Assembly: GCF_003185655.1 (NCBI RefSeq) | Contig: NZ_QHJQ01000001.1 | Coordinates: 1 to 64,000, forward strand | Length of the DNA: 64,000 bases | Reading direction: 5' to 3' | Source: Coraliomargarita sinensis | GTDB taxonomy: Bacteria; Verrucomicrobiota; Verrucomicrobiia; Opitutales; Coraliomargaritaceae | Part shown: in pieces, positions 38,184 to 46,999 of the stretch | Position numbering within the stretch: the first letter of the stretch is position 1 | Layout: every line of letters begins with the position of its first letter | The notes under the pieces: model-generated | Seen by the model: the letters and a program-made list of their open reading frames with translations, nothing else | What the model was told of the DNA's origin: nothing | Databases searched by the model: none | Position numbers and translations under genes: made by a program

Positions 38184-39296
38184 ATGGAACATCAGACCAA
38201 AACCCTTTCCGAACTCGAAAAATGCGCGGGTAAAGCCGCCTCAATCAAGGCGGTTGTCGGCATCGACGGCTTTGTCGATAAAATTGTCCATCCGGTCGAC
38301 AAACGCAACGGCCCGGGTGATGACTTTGACCGCATCCCCACCATTTCGGAGTTCGGCTCGCGCATCAGCTCGGCTGCGGGCAAGAGCGCCAACATCGAAC
38401 TGGCCCCGGTCGTGGAAAAGCTGGGCGGGAATGGCCCGATCATGGCCAACGCACAAGCCGCCCACGGACTACAGGTCCGCTACATCGGCGCCTTGGGCGA
38501 GAATGCCATCCACCCGGTTTTCAGTGAGTTCGCGGTTAAAACCGGCGCCGTATCGATCGCCGATCCCGGCATCAGCCACGCGGCCGAGTTTAAAGATGGC
38601 AAAATCATCTTCGGCTCAATGGCCAGCTTGGAAGCGATCCACTACGACCATATTCTGGAACTGGTGGGAGAAGAAGCGTTGGAGTCCCTCTTCTCCGGAG
38701 CCAATCTCATCGCCATGGTCAACTGGACGATGATTCCCTTCCTCACCGAGGTCTTTAAAAAGATGCTCAGCGATCTGCTACCCAAGCTACCGGAAGATCC
38801 GGAAAGACTCTTTTTCTTCGACTTGGCGGACCCGGAAAAACGTTCCTCCGAAGATTTGAAAGAAGTTCTCCACCTCTTCAAGGAATTCGAAGCTTTCGGC
38901 AAAGTCATCCTCGGGCTGAACTATCGCGAAGCAGAACAAGTCGATGGCCTGCTGGGGCACGAACCCATGGAGAAGACTCCCGAAAACCTGCAATCTCTGG
39001 CCGCGCGCATTCGGGAAGCACTCAAGGTGGATACGGTCGTGGTTCATCCGGTGGAATGTGCCGCCTGTGCCACACCGGAAGGCACTGCCTTTGCCGAGGG
39101 CCCGCTCTGTGATGACCCGAAGATCACCACCGGGGCGGGCGATCACTTCAACTCGGGCTTTGTCACCGGCCGCTTGATCGGACTTTCCCCCGAAGCCGCT
39201 CTTACCCTCGCCGTCGCCACTTCCGGCCATTACGTCCGCACAGCGGTGAGCCCGACACTCGACGATCTCGCGAAGTTCATCGGTTCCTGGAAGTAA
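38184..39296 (+). CDS. PfkB-family carbohydrate kinase
   Basis: A 370-residue sugar or nucleoside kinase with the C-terminal family signature TTGAGDHFNSGF, Asp being the catalytic base, and the N-terminal GGNGPIMANAQAA segment. ADP- or ATP-dependent members phosphorylate fructose, ribose, adenosine or tagatose-phosphate. The substrate is not readable. The 370-residue length is somewhat longer than ribokinase (about 310). It precedes tmk by 59 bp on the same strand, with a T-rich stretch between, so cotranscription is uncertain. Confidence 0.88.
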   Translation: MEHQTKTLSELEKCAGKAASIKAVVGIDGFVDKIVHPVDKRNGPGDDFDRIPTISEFGSRISSAAGKSANIELAPVVEKLGGNGPIMANAQAAHGLQVRYIGALGENAIHPVFSEFAVKTGAVSIADPGISHAAEFKDGKIIFGSMASLEAIHYDHILELVGEEALESLFSGANLIAMVNWTMIPFLTEVFKKMLSDLLPKLPEDPERLFFFDLADPEKRSSEDLKEVLHLFKEFEAFGKVILGLNYREAEQVDGLLGHEPMEKTPENLQSLAARIREALKVDTVVVHPVECAACATPEGTAFAEGPLCDDPKITTGAGDHFNSGFVTGRLIGLSPEAALTLAVATSGHYVRTAVSPTLDDLAKFIGSWK

Positions 39297-39355
39297 GCAG
39301 ATGGTGGAACGATTTTATCTTGTCCTCTGGCGCATGACCTCTGTCTTCTGAAAAA

Positions 39356-39985
39356 ATGCCCGGACGATTTATCACATTTGAAGGCGGCGAAGGTTGCGGC
39401 AAATCCACCCAGATTGAACGACTGGCCAATCGGCTGCGGGCCGAGGGGCACACAGTTCATCAAACCCGCGAACCCGGTGGCACCCGGCTGGGCGAGGCGA
39501 TTCGCAACCTCCTTCAGCACGACGAAGCCGGCCACGGCATGTGCCCGGAGACGGAGCTTCTCCTCTTCACCGCCGCCCGTGCCCAGATCGTACGGGAGCT
39601 CATCACGCCTGCACTAGAACGCGGCGAGATTGTGCTCTGCGACCGCTTTGCGGATTCCACCACCGTGTATCAAGGCGTCGCCCGTTCCATCGACCCGATC
39701 GAAGTGGCCGCAGTCAACCAGTTTGCCTGCGGTGCACTGATGCCCGACCTCACCGTTTTGATCGACCTTGACCCCGAAATCGGGCTCCAACGCGCCCGCG
39801 ATAACCGCGGTGCCCCCCTCGACCGGATGGAGCAGGAAGCCCTCGCCTTTCACCAACAGGTCCGGCGCGGCTATCTGGAACTCGCTCAGGTCGACAATGA
39901 ACGCTTCACCATTCTGGACGGGACAAAGGAAATCGAGGCCCTGGAAAAGGAGATTTGGAACGCGGTTGAGCCGAAGCTGAGCTAA
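39356..39985 (+). CDS. tmk: Thymidylate kinase
   Basis: A 209-residue P-loop kinase that phosphorylates dTMP to dTDP. FEGGEGCGKST is the Walker A loop (Lys16). Next come TREPGGT, the acidic-residue segment DRFADSTTVYQGVAR, and the lid with LDRMEQE. It is followed by a membrane protein and a DNA polymerase delta-prime-like gene in tight spacing, the classic tmk-holB arrangement with one gene inserted between. Confidence 0.96.
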   Translation: MPGRFITFEGGEGCGKSTQIERLANRLRAEGHTVHQTREPGGTRLGEAIRNLLQHDEAGHGMCPETELLLFTAARAQIVRELITPALERGEIVLCDRFADSTTVYQGVARSIDPIEVAAVNQFACGALMPDLTVLIDLDPEIGLQRARDNRGAPLDRMEQEALAFHQQVRRGYLELAQVDNERFTILDGTKEIEALEKEIWNAVEPKLS

Positions 39986-39997
39986 ACCGGGCCGGGG

Positions 39998-40657
39998 ATG
40001 AGTGTGATTCAAACATTACTGGAGGCCAGGAACGCCCTCGCCGCGAACAAGGTCGCGATCCTTTCGGTGCTCGCCTTACCACTGCTCATCATCACCGCTT
40101 CGGAAGTAGCGGCCGCCTACTACGGCACGCCCGGCAGCGCCGTCTACGCGGCACAGTTGGTGAGCTATTTTCTGTACTGCAGCGTCGCCATTTTTCTGCA
40201 TCGCCTGATCATCCTGGGAACCGACGCCGAAAACCCATCGCCCTTCATTCCGAAGGGCCGGGTATTCAAGTTTCTCATCTATTCGATCGCACTCGGCCTC
40301 ATCTTAATCCCGGCCATATTACTCATCCACATCCCTGTGGTCGGATTCCTTCTAAGCTATATTGCCATCACATATATCGTGTGCCGCCTGTCTTTCATAT
40401 TCCCGGCAATTGCCGTGGATGTAGACTGGACATTCAAGGATTCCTGGCAGGCGACCCGAAGGCACCATCTGCAATTGTTTGTCCTTCTGGGAATTATTCC
40501 ATTTGTTCTGAACCTGCCGTACTACATCCCGGCGACATCGCTGGCCGCCTTTGCCTGCATCAGCATTTTATCCACCATTGCGATGGTCATTGGCGTTGCC
40601 ATCCTGTCCGTATGTTTCGAAAAATTGACGACAGAACGATCGCATGAATTTATCTGA
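39998..40657 (+). CDS. Small polytopic membrane protein of unknown function
   Basis: A 219-residue protein with about six hydrophobic helices (for example VAILSVLALPLLIITASEVAA and IYSIALGLILIPAILLIHI). Its amphipathic layout resembles uncharacterised DUF-type inner-membrane proteins. No catalytic motif is visible. It starts 12 bp after tmk and overlaps the start of the holB-like gene by 14 bp, so it is part of a three-gene unit and probably transcribed with DNA-replication genes. A relation to replication should not be assumed. Confidence 0.83.
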   Translation: MSVIQTLLEARNALAANKVAILSVLALPLLIITASEVAAAYYGTPGSAVYAAQLVSYFLYCSVAIFLHRLIILGTDAENPSPFIPKGRVFKFLIYSIALGLILIPAILLIHIPVVGFLLSYIAITYIVCRLSFIFPAIAVDVDWTFKDSWQATRRHHLQLFVLLGIIPFVLNLPYYIPATSLAAFACISILSTIAMVIGVAILSVCFEKLTTERSHEFI

Positions 40658-41606
40658 AGCCTTACCTGAAGCCCTGCGCAAGACCCGGGCTGTCGAAGTA
40701 CTCGAACGTTCCCTGGCCAACAACCGGCTGGGACACGGCATCCTTCTACACGGGGAAAGCCTCCTCGGGCTGGAGCAGATCGTCAAGGCGATCGCCTCCC
40801 AGCTACTGGAGACCGAGCGCGCCCCCTATGAGCATCCGGACTGCTTCACGCTCCGTCCCAGCGGCAAGGCCCGGATGATCCGTGTGGGTAAGTCCGACGA
40901 GACCAACACCATGCGGCAGCTCGTCATCAATATCCAAAAATCCTCCAATCAGGGCGGCCGGAAAGTCGGCATCGTCTTTGACGCGGACCGGATGAACCCG
41001 GCCTCCGCCAATGCCTTCCTCAAGACCCTGGAAGAACCGCCGGCAGGCACCACGTTGTTTCTTCTCACAACCCGCCCCTATGATCTACTTGATACCATCC
41101 GCAGCCGCTGCCTGAACTTTCGCGTACCGGCAGCCCTGGATGTTGTGGACCATCCTGATTGGCAAAATTGGGCCCGTGACTACCGTGAATGGTTGAACCG
41201 GCTCATCGCCGGGCCGAATAAAAAGACCGTCCCCCACATCATACTGGGCGCCTACGGCCTGAACGCCCGCTTTCAAAGCATTCTTTCTGAAATCACGGCG
41301 GAGGCATGGAAAGAACAGAAGACGGCGCTCCCGGAAAATGTGACGTCGGAGGAAAAAGATGCAATGGAAGCAGGGCTAAGCAAAGGCTTCCGCAAACAAC
41401 TCCTGAGCGAGATCGAAAAGATGACCGCGACCTACGCGCGCGACTTGGAAAAGACCAACCCGGGACGGCTGCCCGCGATCGCACTGGACCGGGCAACCGA
41501 CAGCCTGGAAAAATCCGCCGGGCTGCTTGAACTGAACTTCAACCAGGCGGCGGCTCTCGAGCGCTTCTTCCTGACCTCACTCCGAATTTGGACGGCGGCG
41601 CGATAA
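40644..41606 (+). CDS. holB: DNA polymerase III delta-prime-like subunit (HolB-like)
   Basis: A 320-residue clamp-loader AAA+ protein. The N-terminal segment GHGILLHGESLLGLEQ replaces the normal Walker A, as in many delta-prime proteins that do not hydrolyse ATP. FDADRMNPASANAFLKTLEEPPAGT is the conserved Walker B and sensor region, and TIRSRCLNFRV the SRC motif. A C-terminal helical domain follows. It overlaps the upstream membrane protein gene by 14 bp. The tmk neighbour supports the identity. The stop is followed by a GTAGGG-type hairpin repeat. Confidence 0.9.
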   Translation: MNLSEALPEALRKTRAVEVLERSLANNRLGHGILLHGESLLGLEQIVKAIASQLLETERAPYEHPDCFTLRPSGKARMIRVGKSDETNTMRQLVINIQKSSNQGGRKVGIVFDADRMNPASANAFLKTLEEPPAGTTLFLLTTRPYDLLDTIRSRCLNFRVPAALDVVDHPDWQNWARDYREWLNRLIAGPNKKTVPHIILGAYGLNARFQSILSEITAEAWKEQKTALPENVTSEEKDAMEAGLSKGFRKQLLSEIEKMTATYARDLEKTNPGRLPAIALDRATDSLEKSAGLLELNFNQAAALERFFLTSLRIWTAAR

Positions 41607-41613
41607 CTTGCCC

Positions 41614-41638
41614 GTAGGGTATCCGCTCGCGGATGCCC
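41614..41638. repeat. Intergenic hairpin repeat (GTAGGG-hairpin-CCC family), copy 3
   Basis: GTAGGG followed by the perfect hairpin ATCCGC-TC-GCGGAT at 41621-41634 and then GCCCC. It lies between the converging holB-like and transposase genes and could serve as a bidirectional stop, but no T-run is present. Confidence 0.6.
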
Positions 41639-41648
41639 CTCTCATACC

Positions 41649-42653
41649 CTATCCGAAAACCTGCTTCCTCAGCCCCTGAATAGTTGCCAGATCCTGCCAG
41701 TCGGCCCCGCGCAGCAAGTTCGGCTTGGGCGGATGTTTTCGCCCCTTCTCCATCTGCCAGACCCCCGCAAAGCCCCGCACGAACTCCCGGCTGCCTAGAA
41801 TCGCCCCGTCCGTAAAATAGCGCACCCGGCAGCGCAGCACCGTCGCCTTCGGCAAGACGGCATCATCTTTCTCCAGAACTTTCAGCGCCTTCTCCCGAGT
41901 CACCTCCGCCAGCCCCGCCTCGGCGGCCCGCTTCCCGAAGATCAACTCCCGGTGCGACTGCAACGCCTCGGCTAGCGAGCTTCGTGACCGCGCCGAGCCA
42001 TCCGCATGCGAGGCCCAAATCCCGGCCAATCCTTCCTTCGCCAATTTATTCCCTGCCACCGCTTCGGCATAGCCGCAAAAACGATAATCCTTCGGATCAT
42101 CAACAATTCCCGCCCGCACCGGATTCAGGTCGATGTAAGCGGCCATGGTTTGGAGCGGGTTCCCTTTCCCTTCCACCAGCACGCTCTTGAACCGCTCCGC
42201 CCAAAGCGTGCCGTAGCGCTGGTGAGATCGATTATACCACACTGAGAATCGCTGCTTCACCGCCTTCATATATTCCGACACATCCCCCATACGCGCCGAA
42301 AGCTTCCGGCGGATCCCTTCCGCTTCCTCACCATCATCACGCAGCTCCTTTTCCATCACCGCAATCGAAGCCGTCTGGTATTTGGTCGGCTTCGGATACA
42401 ACACATTGTAGCGCCTCAACAGTTCTTTATCAGGAATTTCGGAAACAACCGGCACCCGGAGCAAAACATGAAAGTGGTTCGACATAATGCAGTAAGTCAG
42501 CACCTCCACCCCGCAGAAATCAGCCACCTGCCAGAGCATCTTCCGTAAAATCTCCTTCTCCCGGTCCCCAAACAAGCGCTCCCCGTTTACCGTACGCGTC
42601 ATCACGTGGTAGCAGGCGTCAGCTCCGGAAACTTTCATTCGGCGGGTTCTCAT
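41649..42653 (-). CDS. REP-associated tyrosine transposase (Y1 HUH type)
   Basis: A 334-residue single-strand transposase with the HUH motif in SNHFHVLLRV and an AAYIDLNPVRAG segment characteristic of TnpA_REP proteins. The catalytic Tyr lies in the helix near AAYIDLNP. Such proteins cut and join REP hairpins and are thought to spread them in the genome. The N-terminus is nearly the same as in the window-edge copy at 1-187. Upstream lie copy 2 of the short repeat and a broken IS66-type gene. The gene is intact. Confidence 0.92.
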   Translation of the reverse strand: MRTRRMKVSGADACYHVMTRTVNGERLFGDREKEILRKMLWQVADFCGVEVLTYCIMSNHFHVLLRVPVVSEIPDKELLRRYNVLYPKPTKYQTASIAVMEKELRDDGEEAEGIRRKLSARMGDVSEYMKAVKQRFSVWYNRSHQRYGTLWAERFKSVLVEGKGNPLQTMAAYIDLNPVRAGIVDDPKDYRFCGYAEAVAGNKLAKEGLAGIWASHADGSARSRSSLAEALQSHRELIFGKRAAEAGLAEVTREKALKVLEKDDAVLPKATVLRCRVRYFTDGAILGSREFVRGFAGVWQMEKGRKHPPKPNLLRGADWQDLATIQGLRKQVFG

Positions 42654-42707
42654 AGTGATTATGATCGTTGAATTAGACTGACAGAGTCTTGTGCTCCCAA
42701 CATCGCG

Positions 42708-42741
42708 ATGTCAAATATATTTAGCCTGTCCCTTTTAAATC
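42708..42741. repeat. REP-transposase-associated repeat, copy 2
   Basis: A 34-bp sequence almost identical to that at 44776-44809 and more weakly similar to 222-247. It lies 54 bp upstream of the transposase start, and its right end coincides with the point where an IS66-type reading frame loses similarity. It thus marks a junction. Confidence 0.85.
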
Positions 42742-42900
42742 CCTGACGCCAATCTGTTTGGCGAAGGCCTGCCCGCTCATCCCGCTCGACTCGAAGCGGT
42801 CCAGTATCTGTTCGCGCCTCTCGCGGGGCATACGGACACGACCCAGACGATCAGTCTTCAGTAAGAGCTCCGGTTCATCACTATCTGTCGTAGATGTCAT
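42721..42900 (-). pseudogene. IS66-type accessory protein fragment (TnpA/OrfA-like), truncated
   Basis: A 59-residue minus-strand frame begins at ATG 42900. Its N-terminal part (TDRLGRVRMPRERREQILDR, then FESSGMSGQAFAKQIGV) matches the small helix-turn-helix accessory protein of IS66-type elements in this phylum. Normal members continue with a Trp-containing segment. Here the frame runs into copy 2 of the repeat, encoding RDLKGTG, and stops at 42721. It is therefore a broken insertion-sequence gene, cut at the repeat. It is shorter than usual ORF cut-offs. No other IS66 genes were found on its far side. Confidence 0.75.
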
Positions 42901-43071
42901 AGGTGGAACCCTACGACACTTACGACTCAGCTGCAGAGGATTTAATCACGGTGCTTGGCGTGACGCTTACTACGGAACGACCCCTTTTCAGTTTGTTGCC
43001 CATTGCGACGTTGGGTAAATTGCAAACATAACGACATGACCCGTTTTGACCCTCGTTTTGACCCTTTTTTG

Positions 43072-43917
43072 TTACTGAGAATTAACATAAATATGGCCCA
43101 AGGGGTTGCCGGATATGTCTAGGTGAAAGTCATATCTATCGTTTTCTTTTACAAGGATTAGCTCAATTGTTGATATCGAGTTGTTAGATATATCTAAAAC
43201 AGAAAACCCTTTTATGGTGACTAATTGACGTATCAGCTCCGAGTCTACCTGAGATATTGCGTTGCCGGATAAGTTCAAAGTAGCCAGTTTGTCTAATTCT
43301 AGAATTTGACCCGGGAAGTGTTTCAGGCGATTATCGGAGATATCCAAATCAGTCAAATCAACGCATTCGGCGGGCGAATTAAATTCCTTTAGTTGATTGT
43401 TCGATAAATTCAGGTATTCAAGCTTATTTGAGAACTTATATTTTTGTGCAATAGCGCTTATCTTGTTGTGCTTTAGGTCTAAATATTCGATTGAATTCGA
43501 CATATCTTCCCCATCACCTAATCTACTTATTAAATTTTCAGATAAATCTATAGCTTTAATATCTGATACTTTAGACAAAAAAGAGCAACTGACTAATCTA
43601 TTTTTTGAAATAGAAATTAGTTCAACCTTAGACTTCTTTAGGTAATAGATTAGGTTGGGATTCTTGCTCTCTATGAGATTTTCGGACAAAGAGAGAACTT
43701 TAAGATTTTTCATCGACAGTAATATCTCTGCGTCTGAACGGGTCAATTTTATCTTGTTCTCATTCAGATTAAGAGTTCTCACGTCAAGGTTACCTTCTAA
43801 ATAATCAGGAACAGAGTTTAGGTTCGATTCGGACAGGTCTATTACTTCCTTTCCCTCTACCACGGAGTGAAGAAGTGTAATCCCAACTAGCAATATCCGT
43901 ATGTATGCAACTTGCAT
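43072..43917 (-). CDS. Exported leucine-rich repeat protein
   Basis: A 281-residue protein. The N-terminal AYIRILLVGITLLHSVVEG is a signal peptide. It is followed by about eight leucine-rich repeats of 22-24 residues with the consensus LxxLxLSxNxI/L (for example LKVLSLSENLIE, LEYLNLSNNQLKEF and LATLNLSGNAIS). No catalytic domain is present. The ATG at 43917 overlaps the TGA of the Rhs tail as TGATG, and GGAGG stands 6 nt upstream, a rare strong ribosome-binding site in this window. This strongly couples it to the Rhs tail. AT-rich base composition suggests transfer. A role as binding partner or immunity protein is inference. Confidence 0.88.
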   Translation of the reverse strand: MQVAYIRILLVGITLLHSVVEGKEVIDLSESNLNSVPDYLEGNLDVRTLNLNENKIKLTRSDAEILLSMKNLKVLSLSENLIESKNPNLIYYLKKSKVELISISKNRLVSCSFLSKVSDIKAIDLSENLISRLGDGEDMSNSIEYLDLKHNKISAIAQKYKFSNKLEYLNLSNNQLKEFNSPAECVDLTDLDISDNRLKHFPGQILELDKLATLNLSGNAISQVDSELIRQLVTIKGFSVLDISNNSISTIELILVKENDRYDFHLDISGNPLGHIYVNSQ

Positions 43918-44828
43918 CAATTACCTCCACCACAAGTTTTGTCGAAGTCTGAGAAGCTCACCTTTCGTTTACCTGAAATCAATAACATAGTCTGCATTGA
44001 AGACAGATCTTTAGCATCAGCCGATCCTGGAGGATCCTCACAATCTAATATTATTGTTGTGACTAATCGATCAAACGGGCCCGATCTAACGTTTCCTATG
44101 CCGTTTGTAATTCCCTTAATTGCTTCTTTATAATAATTTGCAACCTTACCAGCTGCCGGAACCTTCTCTGCTACTGTGAGAGCGGCAAGCATCGCATTTA
44201 TGGCATTGTAATCGGTTTCCAATGCAGCTTCGGCAATAGGCAGGTTGTCAAGAATCTTACCCAACGCCTTATCTAACTTTTCAATTGCACGGATATCTTT
44301 CAAATCCTCATTATCATCTAATTTCTCCTTGAGCTTCTCTCCAAGGGTTTTCGCTGAACTGACCCCCTTCCGAATCTTTTCGCGCCTTTTTCTACTTTCT
44401 AAGAAATTATCGGCTACAGCTTTGAATGCCTCCGTCCAGTAACAACAGCACCCAGCTCCGATCGCTGAAGAAAGAGTCGACATTACGGATAATTTATCAG
44501 CATCTGAAAGGCCGAGATAATCAATCTTCCCAATCAAGGCGTTCCAAATCATGAGATAGGAATTACCTTGAGATGCATTAGACATAAGAATTCGAAAATC
44601 ACCAGTGCCATTAGCATTCAAAAGGACATTAAAACCACGTTCCTCAATCGGATCCCTTGATGGCCACCTCCCCGTCACGGGATCATAATACCTAAAGCCG
44701 TAGTAATACCAATCGAGTCCGTCCACGAATGGCTTGGTGCTGAAGCCATATTCACCGACCAGTGTTCCGGAGATGATGTCAAATCTATTTAGCCTGTCCC
44801 TTTTAAATCTCACCCTTTCGAGATCCAT
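43917..44828 (-). pseudogene. Orphan Rhs C-terminal tail (RHS core end plus variable toxin-like domain)
   Basis: The frame has the RHS repeat-associated core signature WYYYGFRYYDPVTGRWPSRDPIEE near its start and the closing IDYLGL. About 215 residues of unique C-terminal domain follow, with a CCCYW cluster and long charged helices. In Rhs proteins this tip is usually the toxin. The long beta-cage that should precede it is absent, and upstream codons come from the repeat copy 3 (44776-44809). The gene thus looks 5'-truncated at the repeat. ATG 44828 is the nearest plausible start, but expression is uncertain. It is coupled to the LRR gene. Confidence 0.8.
44776..44809. repeat. REP-transposase-associated repeat, copy 3
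   Basis: A 34-bp sequence differing from the 42708-42741 copy by about one base. It replaces the 5' part of the Rhs gene, forming codons RFKRDRLNRFDI in frame, and lies on the 3' side of the transposase at 45024-45995. Confidence 0.85.
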
Positions 44829-44938
44829 GGGTTCTTTGCGGTGCTCTCCTTTCGGCGTCGCTTCACTGTCCTTATTTTTCGGGCACTTTGGGTTTCTTGG
44901 CGTTGTCCCTTTTGTCTTCTCGCAATTACGCCGGGCAA

Positions 44939-44959
44939 AACGCATCGGATCGATGCGTT
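44939..44959. repeat. REP-like perfect hairpin
   Basis: AACGCATCG at 44939-44947 pairs perfectly with CGATGCGTT at 44951-44959 around GAT. It lies 65 bp beyond the 3' end of the transposase gene at 45024, where a REP substrate of a TnpA_REP enzyme could be expected. Confidence 0.6.
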
Positions 44960-45023
44960 GTTTGGATGGCATGGAGTGGAGTGTCGCAAGCGTGGGCGTC
45001 GGGTGAGGGGGATGATAAAATCT

Positions 45024-45995
45024 TTATATTTTGCGTTTGACCCCATTTGACTCTCTCCACTCTTTTGACTCTTTCTCTCTCTTCTGGCGACTGACCAAAC
45101 TCTGCACATAGGATGGCGCACCCATACGCAACTGCTCTGCTATCCAGCGATATGGGGTCAAATAAGCCTCTCTGAGGTAGCGGGCCAAGTCCACTTTCCA
45201 GGCTTCACCCTTGCGGCAAGCTCCCAACATCTCCCGGTCACGGCCCAAGGTGCGGAGCGCTTCCTGCAATCCTCGCTCCCAGCGAGGCTCCCGCATTTCC
45301 GAAGCCTCCGCTTCGACGACACGCTGGGACTGTTCATCCTTCAGGTCTTCCAAAACGGCTTTCTTCGCATCTTTCGTTCCCTTCATCAAGCCCCGTGACA
45401 TCTTATCGAAGCCCAATCGCTTCGCCGCCTCGCCGGATGCGGATAACCACTCCAGATAATCCCGGTATTTGCGACGCCCAGCGGGCGTATCAGTCAACCC
45501 TCCCGCGAACTCCGCACCCACCTCTGGAGACTCAAACGACCAGCGACGGCTCGGATACCAAAACCGGGCGAAACTGCTGTCCGCATAAGTCTGCAAAGCC
45601 GAATCCTCCACTAGACCGGCCCGAACCGGATTCAGATGGATATAGTGACAAACCGCACCGAGCGCATCGCCATCCAGCAGGATGGCTTTGTAGCGCCCCT
45701 GGAAGACATGCCCGTTGCTCTTACGGAAGCGATTGAAACGATTCGCAAAAGTCGACTGCAGCCAGCGCATGCCCTCGACAAGGTTAGGGCTAGGTGTCTC
45801 GATGCACAAGTGGTAGTGGTTGCCCATCAAGCACCACGCATACAAACGCCACTCCATTGACGTGCAAGCCTCCTCCAGGCACTTTAAGAAACTTTTACGC
45901 GCCCCTTCCGTTTCAAATATCCAGGACCAGTAATTACCACGGTTTATCAAGTGATAGCGCGCACCTGCATATTCGATCCGACTTTTACGTGACAC
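45024..45995 (-). CDS. REP-associated tyrosine transposase (second type)
   Basis: A 323-residue HUH transposase with GNHYHLCIETPSP as the HUH motif and a YIHLNPVRAGLVE segment carrying the likely catalytic Tyr. It belongs to the TnpA_REP family but to a different branch from the 41.6-kb copy; the N-terminus reads MSRKSRIEYAGARYHLINRG. The start is a GTG. The C-terminal residues ESNGVKRKI are encoded by the tract GGGGTCAAACGCAAAATA, which looks like an associated repeat and not like conserved protein. It is embedded between an exported-protein train and the Rhs tail and may have caused that truncation. Confidence 0.9.
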   Translation of the reverse strand: MSRKSRIEYAGARYHLINRGNYWSWIFETEGARKSFLKCLEEACTSMEWRLYAWCLMGNHYHLCIETPSPNLVEGMRWLQSTFANRFNRFRKSNGHVFQGRYKAILLDGDALGAVCHYIHLNPVRAGLVEDSALQTYADSSFARFWYPSRRWSFESPEVGAEFAGGLTDTPAGRRKYRDYLEWLSASGEAAKRLGFDKMSRGLMKGTKDAKKAVLEDLKDEQSQRVVEAEASEMREPRWERGLQEALRTLGRDREMLGACRKGEAWKVDLARYLREAYLTPYRWIAEQLRMGAPSYVQSLVSRQKREKESKEWRESNGVKRKI

Positions 45996-46193
45996 GACGC
46001 CACTCTTTCGAAATCAGATAAATAAAACAACAAAATAACATGGAAAATTGGACTGACCCTATCTGGTTCCCCGTGGACGCTTACGATGTGGGAGTGGGTT
46101 GTTGGTTCTGATTTTTCATAGTAAGGAGTCTCAGTTTAGCGATCACTCGCGCCTGGCAACTCCTCCCATGTCATCTTTTTCAGCCTTGAAAAA

Positions 46194-46970
46194 CTATCGG
46201 CTAGGGCCAAGGCCAGAGCCTGAAAAAACTGGTCGCAACATCGCAATACTACATGATACCCGGCGATCTTTCCAAACATCCTCGAAACTCATTGCATGCC
46301 TTACATCGGACAAAAACCGGTCAATTTCAGCATCCTTACTGCCGATTTGCTTCGAATTTAAGATTTGGTAAAGCTTTTGGCAAAATGCAAAACTGAATTT
46401 ATTACTAAATCTGATTATGACAGTATAGTCTCCAATATTCGGAAGCCGCATGGTCACTGCATCATACCCACCTTCTGTAAACGAGAATTTCAAAGATGAT
46501 GCTTCCCGAAGCCTTACACCATCATCAATTCGAACGAAAGAGTTTGAAAAGGATAGACTCTTCTCATGTTTTTCTTTCAATAAAGTAAACATCAAATCGT
46601 ACATCCCTGGAACTATTTGCGATGACAAATCGTCTACACCTCCAGAATATTTGTACCCTGATCCGGGGTTTATCTCAATGAAACAGACATCTTCTTTAAC
46701 ATATTGTAGTAATACATCTCCAGAACCTTCTACATATTTACTACTCTCTTTTTCTGGGTAAAAACAAATTTTTTCTTTCCCGTTTGGTTGCTCACTCTTA
46801 TTGCAAACACCCGAAAGTCTTTTTTGATATATAACAGCTCTTGAGTTTTCATCGACTGTTATGTATTTTCCTACATTAGCTATAATAAATTCATATTTAG
46901 CATCAGCCTCCAAGTATAGCCCAAGGAGTAATATGCACGAGAGTGTAGTAAATATGGCTTTAAAGTTCAT
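46194..46970 (-). CDS. Small exported protein of unknown function
   Basis: A 258-residue protein with ATG 46970; a TTG at 46976 is also in frame. The signal peptide (FTTLSCILLLGLYLEADA) is followed by an acidic mixed alpha-beta body with several cysteines and KKYSLSFS-like aromatic patches. No family was recognised. It is last in a minus-strand train of exported proteins, just before the transposase, so a C-terminal disruption cannot be excluded. AT-rich codon use differs from the housekeeping genes of the window. Confidence 0.72.
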   Translation of the reverse strand: MNFKAIFTTLSCILLLGLYLEADAKYEFIIANVGKYITVDENSRAVIYQKRLSGVCNKSEQPNGKEKICFYPEKESSKYVEGSGDVLLQYVKEDVCFIEINPGSGYKYSGGVDDLSSQIVPGMYDLMFTLLKEKHEKSLSFSNSFVRIDDGVRLREASSLKFSFTEGGYDAVTMRLPNIGDYTVIIRFSNKFSFAFCQKLYQILNSKQIGSKDAEIDRFLSDVRHAMSFEDVWKDRRVSCSIAMLRPVFSGSGLGPSR

Positions 46971-46999
46971 TTGCAATTTCGTGGTTTACTTTGTATTTC

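Noticed and set aside
42758..43018. 86-codon plus-strand frame upstream of the LRR gene
   Set aside because: It is the antisense of the IS66-type fragment, which matches a known protein on the minus strand.
44810..45121. 103-codon minus-strand frame between the Rhs tail and transposase
   Set aside because: It overlaps the end of the transposase gene and reads through repeat-associated DNA. The protein has no recognisable domain.
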